Of a stretch of DNA of 64,000 nt, positions 1 through 8,458 are shown one piece after another. The position numbers and the translations under genes were made by a program. The DNA lies in NCBI GenBank assembly GCA_016709845.1, contig JADJMA010000024.1, positions 14,990 to 78,989 on the forward strand, given 5' to 3'. The stretch comes from Flammeovirgaceae bacterium (GTDB taxonomy: Bacteria > Bacteroidota > Bacteroidia > Cytophagales > Cyclobacteriaceae). Under the pieces are notes generated by a model, which searched no databases, was not told the origin of the DNA, and saw only the letters and a list, made by a program, of their open reading frames with translations. Numbering within the stretch: the first letter of the stretch is position 1; the number at the start of each line of letters is the position of its first letter.

Positions 1-208
1 AGGTTATGATACTTGTGACAATAACTGCCACGTAGTATGGTTCATTTCCTTGGATATTACTTAGCCAATCGGTGATTAAATAAACGATACCTACCAAAAT
101 AGAAACAACGATAAGGTGGCCGCGCAAAAGCGCGTTCTTATAATCCACCCACGAGGATATATAGGTACCTTTACCTATGACTAAATCTCTAAAACCCGAA
201 CCAGACAT
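1..208 (-). CDS. N-terminal part of a membrane protein (runs off the left edge)
   Basis: An open frame begins with ATG at 208 and runs off the window at base 1, giving about 69 residues. The first 30 residues are polar (MSGSGFRDLVIGKGTYISSW is the start). They are followed by a hydrophobic segment around residues 34-47, a short polar loop (roughly NIQGNEPYY), and the start of a second hydrophobic stretch. This fits an integral inner-membrane protein with paired N-terminal helices. Many Bacteroidota sensor kinases and adenylate cyclases begin this way, but no diagnostic domain is visible here, so I give no function. Confidence 0.55.
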   Translation of the reverse strand, partial: MSGSGFRDLVIGKGTYISSWVDYKNALLRGHLIVVSILVGIVYLITDWLSNIQGNEPYYVAVIVTSIIT

Positions 209-289
209 TATAAGCGCTAAATAGGTCTAAAAATCCCAAGATAAAACCAATTTACTTACCTGCCGCGCAAATGTTTATTCAGCGGTTTA

Positions 290-941
290 TCAAACCATAG
301 CTTCCTTGAGAAAGTCATTAAGCGGCTTAAGCGTCTTGGCGGCCAATGCTATCTTTTTAACGAAATCTTTACTGGTAACTTCTTTATCCGTAAAGTTATG
401 CGATACAATAAAGCTCTTATGCCTAAGTAGATCGATGTGCGGATGATCTTTGGGGTAACCCCTGGGAGCTGTTTTCAGTTTATCGAAAGCGCCTAAGGCT
501 GGAAAAAGCTTTTTAAATTTTTTGTCATTCAGGATCTTTAGAAAACCCTTTGTATTGTAGTCAATCTCCTGTCTGATTTTGGCCAGGCTTTCATTGTCGG
601 GCATGTAAATACCTCCGGCAACAAAGCTTTTTCCGGGTTCAAGATGAAGGTAATAGCCTGGCTCTTGCTCCATTTTACCATGAGCCGAAATTCCCGCACC
701 CATATTTACCTTATACGGTCTCTTATCTTTACTGAAACGTACATCCCGATAAATTCTAAAGCCAAGCTTACGCGGATTGAGACCAGCCAAACTATCATCG
801 AACTTTAACAACTCTTTATGAAGAGCCTCCAAAAAATCCTCAAAACCAGATTTTATTATAAGATATCGAGGCTTTTTTTTCAAACCATTCGTGATTGTTA
901 TTTTTTGCAATGCTTTTAAGAAATTTTAAAAGATCATCCAT
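290..941 (-). CDS. DUF2461 (TIGR02453) family protein, one frameshift
   Basis: The body of this protein matches the DUF2461/TIGR02453 family, a cytosolic family of unknown function of about 220 residues. Recognisable parts are the NNHEWF start region, the segment around FRIYRDVRFSKDKRPYK, and GGIYMPDNESLAKIRQEID. The first codons, MDDLLKFLKS from ATG at 941, lie in a different frame from the rest. The two frames join at a run of eight A residues on the coding strand (about 871-878), and seven would restore a continuous protein of about 217 residues, which is normal family length. A one-base homopolymer error is therefore the simplest explanation. It lies downstream of murF and a small unknown gene in the same direction and probably shares their transcript. 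Confidence 0.75.
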
Positions 942-953
942 AAGGTTCTAAAA

Positions 954-1229
954 CTAAAATTGAGTTGGTAGTGAAATTGAATTGGAGTAGATCGTTTCGT
1001 TTTTACTTGAAATAGGTAATGGTTCTTTGCACTTGCAATAAAACACCAATCCTTTATAGGAAGTAAGATGTAAATACTGAGTAGTAAAAAGTCCGATTTT
1101 CGAAACGACAATTATCAAGTTCTCATTTTCATTTATTAGCTTTCCAAAATCCTCCTTAGTAAGTTGAACAAATACGCCATTCATTTTAAGTGCTTGTTGA
1201 ATATCCCTGCGATTTGAAATAGGTATCAT
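954..1229 (-). CDS. small hypothetical protein downstream of murF
   Basis: This 91-residue frame starts with MIPISNRRDIQQALK and sits 16 bases after the murF stop and about 12 bases before the DUF2461 start, all on the minus strand. The tight spacing suggests a co-transcribed gene. The composition is ordinary for a soluble protein: a charged helix-like start, then a beta-rich hydrophobic middle (LIIVVSKIGLFTTQYLHLTS), with no signal peptide and no motif I recognise. The last twenty residues are low in complexity (many S, N and T), so the C-terminus may be frameshifted. I cannot assign a function. Confidence 0.5.
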   Translation of the reverse strand: MIPISNRRDIQQALKMNGVFVQLTKEDFGKLINENENLIIVVSKIGLFTTQYLHLTSYKGLVFYCKCKEPLPISSKNETIYSNSISLPTQF

Positions 1230-1245
1230 ATAATTATTTCTTTTG

Positions 1246-2529
1246 TTAAAGATATTCTACAGCTGATTCCAGGCCCATGCCGCGCGAAGCTTTGATTAGA
1301 ATAGTCGCATTCTGAATCAGATTTGTTTTTAGTAATTCCAAAAGAGCTTCTTTGGTTTCAAAATAGTGCGCCTCCGGATACGCCCTTTTAGCCGATGACA
1401 TTAGTTTGCCGCATAGATACACATCATCAAAATTATTTTTGAGAAGCAACTCACCCATTTTTTTATGTTCCGATTCAGCCTCACCTTCCAATTCAAACAT
1501 GTCGCCTAAAATCACCACCTTTCTTAAAGCCTTCATGGCGGCCAGATTATTAATGGCTGCTTCCATCGAACTTGGGTTGGCATTATAAGCATCCAAAATA
1601 ATAGTATTGGATCCCTTCTCTATTATCTGCGACCGCATGTTGCCCGGTACGTACTCCGCAATTGCCCCGTTTGCCTCTTTAGCCGAAACACCAAAAAACT
1701 TTCCAATACAAAGTGCCGCTAAAATATTTTCAAAATTATAGGTGCCCACTAATTGGGTTTGCACGATTTCACCATTCTCAGCTTCAAATCGAATAAAGGG
1801 TTCGGCATCAACAAACCTTGCCGAGTAATAATCGCCCTGCGAAGAATAAAAATAGGGTTCGCTAAACCGCTTGGCCATGTTTGCGAGAATTTGATTTTGC
1901 GAATTGATAAACACGGTACCCTTGTTCACAATCAAATGCTGATACAATTCTGACTTGCCGCGAATAATATTTTCAAATCCACCAAAAGTGCCAATGTGCG
2001 CTTTGCCAATATTGGTGATAAAACCATGGGTCGGGTTAGCAATCGAGCAAAGCAGGGCGATCTCACCAACATGATTTGCCCCCATTTCAATAACTGCAAT
2101 TTCAGTTTGCCGGGTAATGCTCAATACCGAAAGTGGAACCCCGATATGATTATTCAAATTACCCTTGGTGGCATAAACATGAAATTTTTTTCCAAGCACG
2201 GCATTCAATAATTCCTTGCTGGTTGTTTTCCCGTTAGAACCCGTAAGTCCGATGATCGGAATAGTTAGTTGCTTGCGATGATGCCGCGCGAGATCCTGCA
2301 ATGCGGCAAGCACATCGTTAACTAAGATACATCGTGGATCGTTGGCATGCGCAGGCTCATCCACCACCACATAGCGGGCTCCTTTCTCTAAAGCCTGGGT
2401 AGCAAATTCATTGGCGTTAAATTTATCTCCGCGCAAAGCAAAGAAAATTGAGTCCTTTGAAATCTGCCGTGTATCGGTAGAAATTTTTTCGGTTTCGATG
2501 AATTTCTCGTAGAGCTTCTCAGTTTGCAT
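1246..2529 (-). CDS. murF: UDP-N-acetylmuramoyl-tripeptide--D-alanyl-D-alanine ligase
   Basis: MurF adds the D-Ala-D-Ala dipeptide to UDP-MurNAc-tripeptide, the last cytoplasmic step in building the peptidoglycan precursor. The frame is intact at 427 residues, normal for the Bacteroidota form. The N-terminal UDP-binding domain has the TDTRQISKDSIFFALRGDKFNA motif region near residues 18-39. The ATP-binding P-loop GLTGSNGKTTS lies at about 94-104. VIEMGANHVGEI and LDAYNANPSSM are typical Mur-ligase central and C-terminal motifs. It is the first gene of a short minus-strand run, divergent from the secreted protein at 2616, so its promoter should lie in 2530-2615. Confidence 0.95.
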   Translation of the reverse strand: MQTEKLYEKFIETEKISTDTRQISKDSIFFALRGDKFNANEFATQALEKGARYVVVDEPAHANDPRCILVNDVLAALQDLARHHRKQLTIPIIGLTGSNGKTTSKELLNAVLGKKFHVYATKGNLNNHIGVPLSVLSITRQTEIAVIEMGANHVGEIALLCSIANPTHGFITNIGKAHIGTFGGFENIIRGKSELYQHLIVNKGTVFINSQNQILANMAKRFSEPYFYSSQGDYYSARFVDAEPFIRFEAENGEIVQTQLVGTYNFENILAALCIGKFFGVSAKEANGAIAEYVPGNMRSQIIEKGSNTIILDAYNANPSSMEAAINNLAAMKALRKVVILGDMFELEGEAESEHKKMGELLLKNNFDDVYLCGKLMSSAKRAYPEAHYFETKEALLELLKTNLIQNATILIKASRGMGLESAVEYL

Positions 2530-2615
2530 GTCAGGATATCCGATCGGGTAAAGTATCTTGCAGGCAAGATAACAGTAGGTAGTGGGTGAACGTTATAGAA
2601 GGTAGTTTTTTTTAA

Positions 2616-4789
2616 ATGAGAACAGTCTGGCTCTTGCTTTTGTTTATAATTTCCTCTGGCGGATACGCACAATTTACGTATTCACTCGATCAAAGCATTC
2701 CGGTGGAGGTAAATGGAGAACCCCTTAAGCTTGCCTGGGCAGGCGGCCTAAACGCGGCACAAATTAACACCATGGATTTGAATGGGGACAACAAACAAGA
2801 TCTTGTTGTCTTTGATCGTACCGCCAATAAAATTCTTACCTATGTTAATCAGGATAATAAGTATATCTATGCGCCTGAGTACGAAGAGCTATTTCCTGAC
2901 CAGGTAAGCCAATGGATGCTGCTGCGCGATTTTAATTGCGATGGCCGAAAAGATATTTTTACAAGCGACCCTTTTGGAATAATTGTATTTGTGAATACGA
3001 CTAAGCCCGGAGAAAACCTTTCGTGGCGATATTACAATCCTGGGTTTCCCTTACTCACCAAAGGTTTTAGTGGCAACGTGAATCTTAAAGTCAACCCAGA
3101 TGATATTCCAGCTATTGATGATATTGATGGGGATGGGGATTTGGATATTTTGAATGTGCGCTTTGTGGGGGTGGGCACGATAGAATGGCATAAGAATCTG
3201 AGTATCGAGCGAACCGGTACCTGCGATTCGCTGCAATTAGAACGCGTAACGCAATACTGGGGCAATATAGAAGAATGTACATGTGGTAAATTTGCTTTTG
3301 GTCAAACCTGCGCATCCCTACCCGGAGGCCGCACGCAACATGTAGGTGGCAAAGTACTATTAACCATGGATTTGGATAATGATGGCGATCGGGAATTGCT
3401 CTTTTCGGAAGAAACGTGCTCGCGCATCTATATGCTGCAAAATAATGGAACTCCTCAGGATGCTTCCATGAACAGCGCGGTTTCCTTTCCTCCTTCAGCT
3501 CCTGTTAACTTTTAAATTTTCCCGGCTCCCTTTAGCGAGGATTTAGATTTCGATGGGTTAAATGATTTGGTGGCCTCTCCAAATATCTCTGCACGCACCT
3601 ACCAATATGCTAACTTCAAAGAATCCCTTTGGTTTTATAAGAATACGGGTACTCGGCAACTCCCCAATTTCACTTTTCAAAAAACAAATTTTCTGCAGGA
3701 CGACATGATTGAAGTAGGTGACAATGCGGTGCCGGCTTTTATAGATGCAGATGGTGATGGCGATCAGGACATGTTCATCAGCACATACATTAGTTCCAGT
3801 CTGGCAAGCTCAGTTTACTTCTACGAGAATATAGGTACCTCTTCAAATGCTAGTTTTAAATTAATAACTACCGATTTTAATAATCTTTCTTTCTCGAATT
3901 TATTTAATGTAAAAATCCAGTATGCCGATATTAATGGGGACGGAACCTTAGACTTTGTGTTTACCGGAACGGGTCTTCAGAACGGTCAAACACCATTGTT
4001 ATACATCCCTAACTTATCGACAACAGGGCTTAACATTTCAGGGCAAAGCATTCAATCGGCCAACTTCGAAATTAGTCAGACAGACAATGTATTAATGGTC
4101 GATGTAGATCTGGATGGAGTACAAGATATTTTGTTGGGCAAAAGTAACGGGGCCGTTGAGTATTGGAGAAACAATGGGCCGGCAGGGCAGTTTAACTATT
4201 TTTTACAAGACGATAGTTTTTTAGGTTTGGGAACAAGCACCGATCGACAAAGCCCATCGATGGCGGCTGGGATCTGGATGCAGATGGGCGCAGCGATTTG
4301 ATTTTAGGAAATCAACGTGGTGAGCTCGCTATTTACGGAGACTTCCGCGCGCAGAACACAAATATTGCCGCCATAACAGATATTGTTTTCAATCCGATCA
4401 CAGAAAAATATTATTCCAAAAATCTAGGTGGAAGATGCTGGCCTACTGTTGTTAATCTTTTCAACAGTGATAAACCTGCTTTGGTTGTGGGCAACACGTT
4501 GGGCGGGGTACTCATTTTGAAAAATGAAACCAGCAAAAATCTCCCTGAAAATCCAGTGGTTGATCTCTACCCTAATCCGGTTGAGAATACGGAAACGTTA
4601 TATATTACAGCGGATCGAAATATGACGGTGCAATTTTATACCGCCTTGGGTCAAACCCTTTCAGAATCCTATTTTATCCCGGCCAATCAGCAATATCCGA
4701 TACTACTTACAGGCTTATCGCCCGGTATTTATCTTGCACGATTTACCTACAACGGTAAAACTCTGGGCAAACGATTTATAATTTTTTAA
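2616..4789 (+). CDS. secreted FG-GAP/VCBS-repeat protein with T9SS sorting domain (interrupted)
   Basis: The protein begins with a signal peptide (MRTVWLLLLFIISSGGYAQF) and then carries many FG-GAP/VCBS-type calcium-loop repeats such as DLNGDNKQDLVVF, DIDGDGDLDILN, DLDNDGDRELLF, DADGDGDQDMFIS and DINGDGTLDFVF. The last 75 residues form a Por-type (type IX) secretion sorting domain, starting VVDLYPNPVENTETLYI and ending with a short basic tail. It should therefore cross the outer membrane by T9SS and be displayed or released. Two lesions split it. A TAA at 3513-3515 lies in the same frame as the sequence on both sides. A one-base frameshift falls near 4240-4265, just before DLDADGRSDLILG. Both look like sequence errors, or the gene is recently inactivated. 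Confidence 0.85.
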
Positions 4790-4807
4790 AGCAAAGCTAC
4801 TTTTACC

Positions 4808-5467
4808 ATGCATTCTTTTGCTGTTATCTTCGACATGGATGGTGTACTGGTTGACACTAACCCGTATCATAAAATTTCCCTAAAGCAGTTTTGCACGCGC
4901 CACGGGTATGAATTGAACGAAGAAGATCTGAATAATAAAATCTATGGCCGCACCAACAATGAATGGATCCGCAATCTATTTGGCTCATTACCAAAAGAAA
5001 GAATCTTAGAACTAGGAGAAGAAAAAGAAGCCTTGTTTCGGTCTATTTATAAAGATGTTATCGAACCGTTGGCGGGATTAGATGAATTATTAAAGCGGCT
5101 AACACACGCGAGCATTCCTATTGCAATTGGTTCTTCAGCCCCGCGCAGCAATGTTGATTTTGTTCTTGAATCAACACGACTTAAAAAATATTTCAATATC
5201 ATTCTCGATCAATCGCATGTTGAACACGGTAAGCCCGATCCGGAAATATATTTGAAGGTAGCCGATCGGTTGGGCTTTGAACCTAAGCATTGCATTGTTT
5301 TTGAGGATTCTCTATCTGGAGTAGAAGCCGCCCAAAGAGCGGGCGCCAAAGTGGTTGGTGTTACGACTACCCATAATCGCAAGGAGTTGGCTCACACCGA
5401 TTTTGTCATCCCTGATTTTACAGATTTGACGCCTGTCGGTCTCTATAATAGCGTTTTTAGAAGTTAA
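4808..5467 (+). CDS. HAD-superfamily phosphatase, beta-phosphoglucomutase-like
   Basis: This intact 219-residue protein has all HAD-IA motifs. Motif I is FDMDGVLVDTN near residue 8, with the nucleophile Asp and the general acid Asp two residues later. Motif II is IAIGSSAPRSN with its Ser. Motif III is the Lys in HGKPDPEIYLK, and motif IV is VFEDSLSGVEAAQRAG. The cap lies between motifs I and II. The overall pattern is that of the beta-phosphoglucomutase/sugar-phosphatase subgroup. The substrate cannot be read from the sequence. It follows the secreted protein by 18 bases, so the two may share a transcript, although their functions do not obviously connect. Confidence 0.85.
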   Translation: MHSFAVIFDMDGVLVDTNPYHKISLKQFCTRHGYELNEEDLNNKIYGRTNNEWIRNLFGSLPKERILELGEEKEALFRSIYKDVIEPLAGLDELLKRLTHASIPIAIGSSAPRSNVDFVLESTRLKKYFNIILDQSHVEHGKPDPEIYLKVADRLGFEPKHCIVFEDSLSGVEAAQRAGAKVVGVTTTHNRKELAHTDFVIPDFTDLTPVGLYNSVFRS

Positions 5468-5491
5468 AAATGCTCGTTTTTTATTGTCAAA

Positions 5492-5599
5492 ATGGCCTTT
5501 ACAGGATTCATTATCACATTTTTAGGCACACTTGCCAATATTTTAAGTTGGGCTTGGTTTATTAGGTCTCATTTCCCGATATTTGCAGTCCCTTTTTAA
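5492..5599 (+). CDS. possible 35-residue hydrophobic peptide
   Basis: An ATG frame of 35 codons (MAFTGFIITFLGTLANILSW at the start) lies between the HAD gene and rpmB. It would encode one membrane-spanning peptide. There is no homology I recognise, and AT-rich spacer DNA often gives short hydrophobic frames by chance. Its stop overlaps the hairpin before rpmB, so it could equally be untranslated leader. Confidence 0.15.
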   Translation: MAFTGFIITFLGTLANILSWAWFIRSHFPIFAVPF

Positions 5600-5608
5600 A
5601 GAGGGACT
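5587..5608 (+). promoter_or_regulatory. hairpin in the rpmB leader
   Basis: AGTCCCT and AGGGACT pair perfectly across an eight-base loop, 18 bases before the rpmB start codon. No T-run follows, so it is not a simple terminator. It may be a translational or autoregulatory leader structure for the L28/L33 cluster. The terminator at the end of the cluster also uses an AGTCCC/GGGACT stem. Confidence 0.3.
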
Positions 5609-5625
5609 AAATCAAATACGCTTTT

Positions 5626-5864
5626 ATGGCACGAGTTTGTCAAGTTACTGGAAAAGACCTCAGGTAGGCAATAACGTTTCGCACGCGAATAATAAAACAA
5701 AGCGTAAATTCTATCCGAATGTACAGACTAAACGTTTTTTTATTCCTGAGGAAGATAAGTAGATAACGGTTAAGTTATGTACGAAAGCAATTAAGACTAT
5801 GAATTTGAAGGGAAGCACGGCTGTGTTGAAAGATGCAAAGGCCAAGGGTACTCTTTCAATCTAA
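5626..5864 (+). CDS. rpmB: 50S ribosomal protein L28 (frameshift plus in-frame stop)
   Basis: L28 is a small basic protein of the large ribosomal subunit. The start MARVCQVTGK and the segments GNNVSHANNKTKRKFYPN and QTKRFFIPEEDK are unmistakable. The frame breaks after GGA AAA: five A residues instead of four would give VTGKRPQVGNNVSHA. Further on, a TAG stands where the family has Trp (EEDK-W-IT), a single G-to-A difference. With both restored the gene is exactly 79 codons plus stop, the usual length. Because the gene sits in its normal place directly before rpmG and should be essential, errors in this sequence are far more likely than true loss. Confidence 0.9.
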
Positions 5865-5884
5865 AAATTTAATAATCTGCTAGT

Positions 5885-6067
5885 ATGGCAAAGAAAGGAA
5901 ACAGAATACAGGTAATTCTAGAGTGCACCGAGCAAAAGGCCAGCGGCCAGCCCGGCATGAGCCGTCACATTACCACAAAAAACCGGAAGAACACCACTGA
6001 GCGTATTGAGCTTAAGAAGTACAATCCGATTTTAAAGAAATATACTCTTCACAAAGAAATTAAATAA
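5885..6067 (+). CDS. rpmG: 50S ribosomal protein L33
   Basis: This is an intact 60-residue basic protein beginning MAKKGNRIQVILECTEQKAS and containing the conserved TTKNRKNTTERIELKKYNP and the C-terminal KYTLHKEIK. L33 binds 23S rRNA near the exit site of the large subunit. Only one Cys is present, so this is a zinc-independent (C-minus) form. It lies 20 bases after rpmB and two bases before the DUF4295 gene, the order seen in other Bacteroidota. Confidence 0.95.
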   Translation: MAKKGNRIQVILECTEQKASGQPGMSRHITTKNRKNTTERIELKKYNPILKKYTLHKEIK

Positions 6068-6069
6068 TC

Positions 6070-6225
6070 ATGGCTAAGAAAGTTGTTGCGTCATTAAAGA
6101 AAACAGATGGCAAGAATTACGCAAAAGTAATCCGTGCTGTAAGATCCGAAAAAACAGGTGCCTACACCTTCAAAGAAGAAATTGTGGTGTCTGATTTGGT
6201 GAAAGAAACACTAGCCAAAAAATAA
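6070..6225 (+). CDS. DUF4295 family small basic protein
   Basis: This 51-residue, lysine-rich frame begins MAKKVVASLKKTDGKNYAKV and ends with DLVKETLAKK. It matches the DUF4295 family, found in Bacteroidota immediately downstream of rpmG. The composition and the location between L33 and the terminator suggest a ribosome-associated protein, but that role is inferred from context alone. The start is two bases after the rpmG stop, so the three genes are almost certainly one operon. Confidence 0.85.
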   Translation: MAKKVVASLKKTDGKNYAKVIRAVRSEKTGAYTFKEEIVVSDLVKETLAKK

Positions 6226-6248
6226 TCGGCTTACGCAGATAAGATTAG

Positions 6249-6275
6249 AAAGTCCCTTGAGTGGGACTTTTTTTA
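6249..6275 (+). terminator. rho-independent terminator of the rpmB-rpmG-DUF4295 operon
   Basis: The stem AAAGTCCC/GGGACTTT pairs over eight bases with a six-base loop and runs into TTTTATT. It starts 24 bases after the DUF4295 stop and precedes ftsY, which should then have its own promoter. Confidence 0.85.
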
Positions 6276-6316
6276 TTTAGTTAGTAACTTATCCAGAATT
6301 TATACCACACGCAGTT

Positions 6317-7276
6317 ATGTCATTCTTGTCGGGTTTATTTTCTAAGGAAAAGAAAGAAAGTCTTAACCAGGGTCTTGAAAAAACCAAGGAAAGTTTTTTC
6401 AACAAACTTGGGAAGGCCATAGCGGGCAAATCGGTTGTCGATGCGGAAGTACTGGACAATCTAGAAGAGATTCTGATCTCTTCGGATGTGGGCATTCAAA
6501 CTACCCTTAAAATTATTGAACGTATTGAAGCTCGCGTGGCCCGCGACAAATACCTGGGCACATCGGAGTTAGATCAGATTTTAAAGGAAGAAATTGCCAA
6601 TCTGCTTACTGAAAGTAACATGCAGGATCTGGTTGATTTTGAAATACCCAAAGGGATCAAGCCTTATGTATTGTTAGTAGTAGGTGTGAATGGCGTTGGC
6701 AAAACCACCACCATCGGGAAACTTTCTGCCCAATTTAAAAAACAAGGAAAGTCTGTAGTATTGGGTGCTGCCGATACTTTTCGTGCCGCAGCGGTAGATC
6801 AGTTAAAACTCTGGGGCGAACGGGTCGGTGTGCCTGTGATCTCAAAAGGTATGAATACAGATCCCTCGGCCGTAGCCTTTGATGCTGTACAGCATGGCGT
6901 TGATTCGGGAGCCGATATTGTGATTATCGATACCGCTGGGCGCTTACACACCAAAGTAAATCTGATGGCTGAGCTGTCTAAAATTAACCGCGTTATTCAA
7001 AAGGTAATTCCCGAGGCACCCCACGATGTCATGTTGGTATTAGATGGAAGTACCGGCCAAAATGCCGTGATACAAGCTCGCGAGTTTACCAAAGCCACTA
7101 ATGTTTCTTGTCTTACCATTACCAAACTGGATGGAACTGCGAAGGGGGGCGTGGTTATTGGTATTTCGGATGAGTTTAAAATACCGGTGCGGTATATTGG
7201 GGTAGGCGAAAAAGTAGATGATCTACAAGTATTCAACAAGACTGAGTTTGTTGATTCTCTTTTTCAGAAGAAGTGA
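6317..7276 (+). CDS. ftsY: signal recognition particle receptor FtsY
   Basis: FtsY is the membrane-associated SRP receptor GTPase that docks ribosomes translating membrane proteins. The intact 319-residue protein has a short charged N-terminus without the long acidic A domain, then the NG domain. The P-loop GVNGVGKTT lies at about 123-131, DTFRAAAVDQL follows near 153, DTAGRLH is at about 205-211, and TKLDGTAKGG is near 269. These are the SRP-GTPase G1 to G4 motifs, and together with the length they separate it from Ffh, which would have a C-terminal M domain. Confidence 0.95.
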   Translation: MSFLSGLFSKEKKESLNQGLEKTKESFFNKLGKAIAGKSVVDAEVLDNLEEILISSDVGIQTTLKIIERIEARVARDKYLGTSELDQILKEEIANLLTESNMQDLVDFEIPKGIKPYVLLVVGVNGVGKTTTIGKLSAQFKKQGKSVVLGAADTFRAAAVDQLKLWGERVGVPVISKGMNTDPSAVAFDAVQHGVDSGADIVIIDTAGRLHTKVNLMAELSKINRVIQKVIPEAPHDVMLVLDGSTGQNAVIQAREFTKATNVSCLTITKLDGTAKGGVVIGISDEFKIPVRYIGVGEKVDDLQVFNKTEFVDSLFQKK

Positions 7277-7283
7277 GTTGCAT

Positions 7284-7964
7284 TCACTTATTTGACTTGA
7301 ATGGAATCCGCCAGAAGACCTGGTAGTTGAATCCCCAATAAGTATTCTTATACGTCAGGCCATATCCCGGAATCTCATAGGTCTCAAATGCATCGTTCCC
7401 TGACACAGTGGGCAAGAATTTTAACCTGGCTGTATAGCCCATCCAAAATTGCTTCCAGATTTTAACCCGAAGGCCAGTAGTTAATTCTATCCATCCTGCC
7501 TTTGCATTGGTATTGACCGCGTTCTTTTTATAATCTCCAAAATCAATAGTGCTATAATCATAGACAACTTGTTCATCAAAAATGGAGCGACCGTATCGAA
7601 TACCAAAAAAGAACATATTCTTGTCCGGATCATTCTTCAAAAAATTAATATCCACACCCAACCGTATATAGCGGCCATCATTTGAATATGTTCCGTTTTC
7701 GATAGGCGTGTCTCTGGTCCAGCGTCCGTAATCCAAGGTCGGATAATATCTGCCTAGATCTGTGTCTGCATTTAGTTCCCAACCCGAAAATGAACTCTTC
7801 GCAATTGTTTGTCCAAGCCTGATCACATCTGTACCTAACCGAATACCGGTTGGCTTGATAAACTTGCGCGTAGAGTCTGATCGAATATCCTGCGCCTGAT
7901 TTTGGATACACAGACCAAACAATAGGCAGTTAATCAACAGATATCTGAATATTGACAGTAGCAT
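7284..7964 (-). CDS. DUF6048 family outer-membrane-type protein
   Basis: The 226-residue protein has a signal peptide (YLLINCLLFGLCIQNQAQ, cleaved near residue 25). The mature part is rich in alternating aromatic and polar residues: repeats such as RYIRLGVDINFL, MFFFGIRYGR, WIELTTGLRVKIW and YWGFNYQVFWRIPF look like transmembrane beta strands of a small barrel. It resembles the Bacteroidota family DUF6048, whose function is unknown. It follows and overlaps the DUF6452 gene by 35 bases, an arrangement I associate with this family, so the two probably act together in the cell envelope. It converges with ftsY. Confidence 0.7.
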   Translation of the reverse strand: MLLSIFRYLLINCLLFGLCIQNQAQDIRSDSTRKFIKPTGIRLGTDVIRLGQTIAKSSFSGWELNADTDLGRYYPTLDYGRWTRDTPIENGTYSNDGRYIRLGVDINFLKNDPDKNMFFFGIRYGRSIFDEQVVYDYSTIDFGDYKKNAVNTNAKAGWIELTTGLRVKIWKQFWMGYTARLKFLPTVSGNDAFETYEIPGYGLTYKNTYWGFNYQVFWRIPFKSNK

Positions 7965-8368
7965 GGGTTGATAATTGATTAACTAATACCTGTGGATCGG
8001 TAAAGGTTGAATTGATTACAGAAAGATTAACATAATTGGTAAAGGCACCGCAGTCTACAGAAATAACTTGTACACTCGTTTCGTACCCCACTGTAAGCGT
8101 TTCCTCGCGCCCCTCAAACTTAAAAGTAAATGTCATTTCGAGGCTTCGGGATTAACAGGTAATTGAACCGCACTAACGGCTGTATTTTGATAATAGATTT
8201 TGTCGAGCCCGGAAACCTTTATTTCATCAAATGCAACAAGCCGAATATTATTCCCGCTTTTAAAAGTAATTTTACCAGGTTGGTACTAGTGATAAGGCAA
8301 TCGGGTTGACTCAGGCAACCTGTTAAAAGAAAAAATAAACCGATAAACCGAACGAATTTCAAAGGCAT
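7930..8368 (-). CDS. DUF6452 family lipoprotein (two frameshifts)
   Basis: Reading from ATG at 8368 gives MPLKFVRFIGLFFLLTGC, a lipoprotein signal with its lipobox LTGC, followed by LSQPDCLITSTNLVK. The frame then shifts near 8278-8282 and again near 8137. Between and after the breaks the protein continues as NNIRLVAFDEIKVSGLDKIY and then REETLTVGYETSVQVISVDC. Restoring two bases gives 146 residues. The pattern agrees with DUF6452, a Bacteroidota lipoprotein family of unknown role. It is the first gene of a pair with the DUF6048 protein and is divergent from rimO. Confidence 0.65.
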
Positions 8369-8458
8369 GCAGTTGAACGTGCAAATATAACCCCTGACAA
8401 TGGGGGGCAGAATTTACCCGGAGGTATTTTTTGTAAATTCGCACCGAAATACGAATCA

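Noticed and set aside
926..1111. Separate 61-codon gene upstream of DUF2461
   Set aside because: It overlaps the small hypothetical gene in another frame and has no signal or motif; the real upstream part of DUF2461 is the MDDLLKFLKS start at 941.
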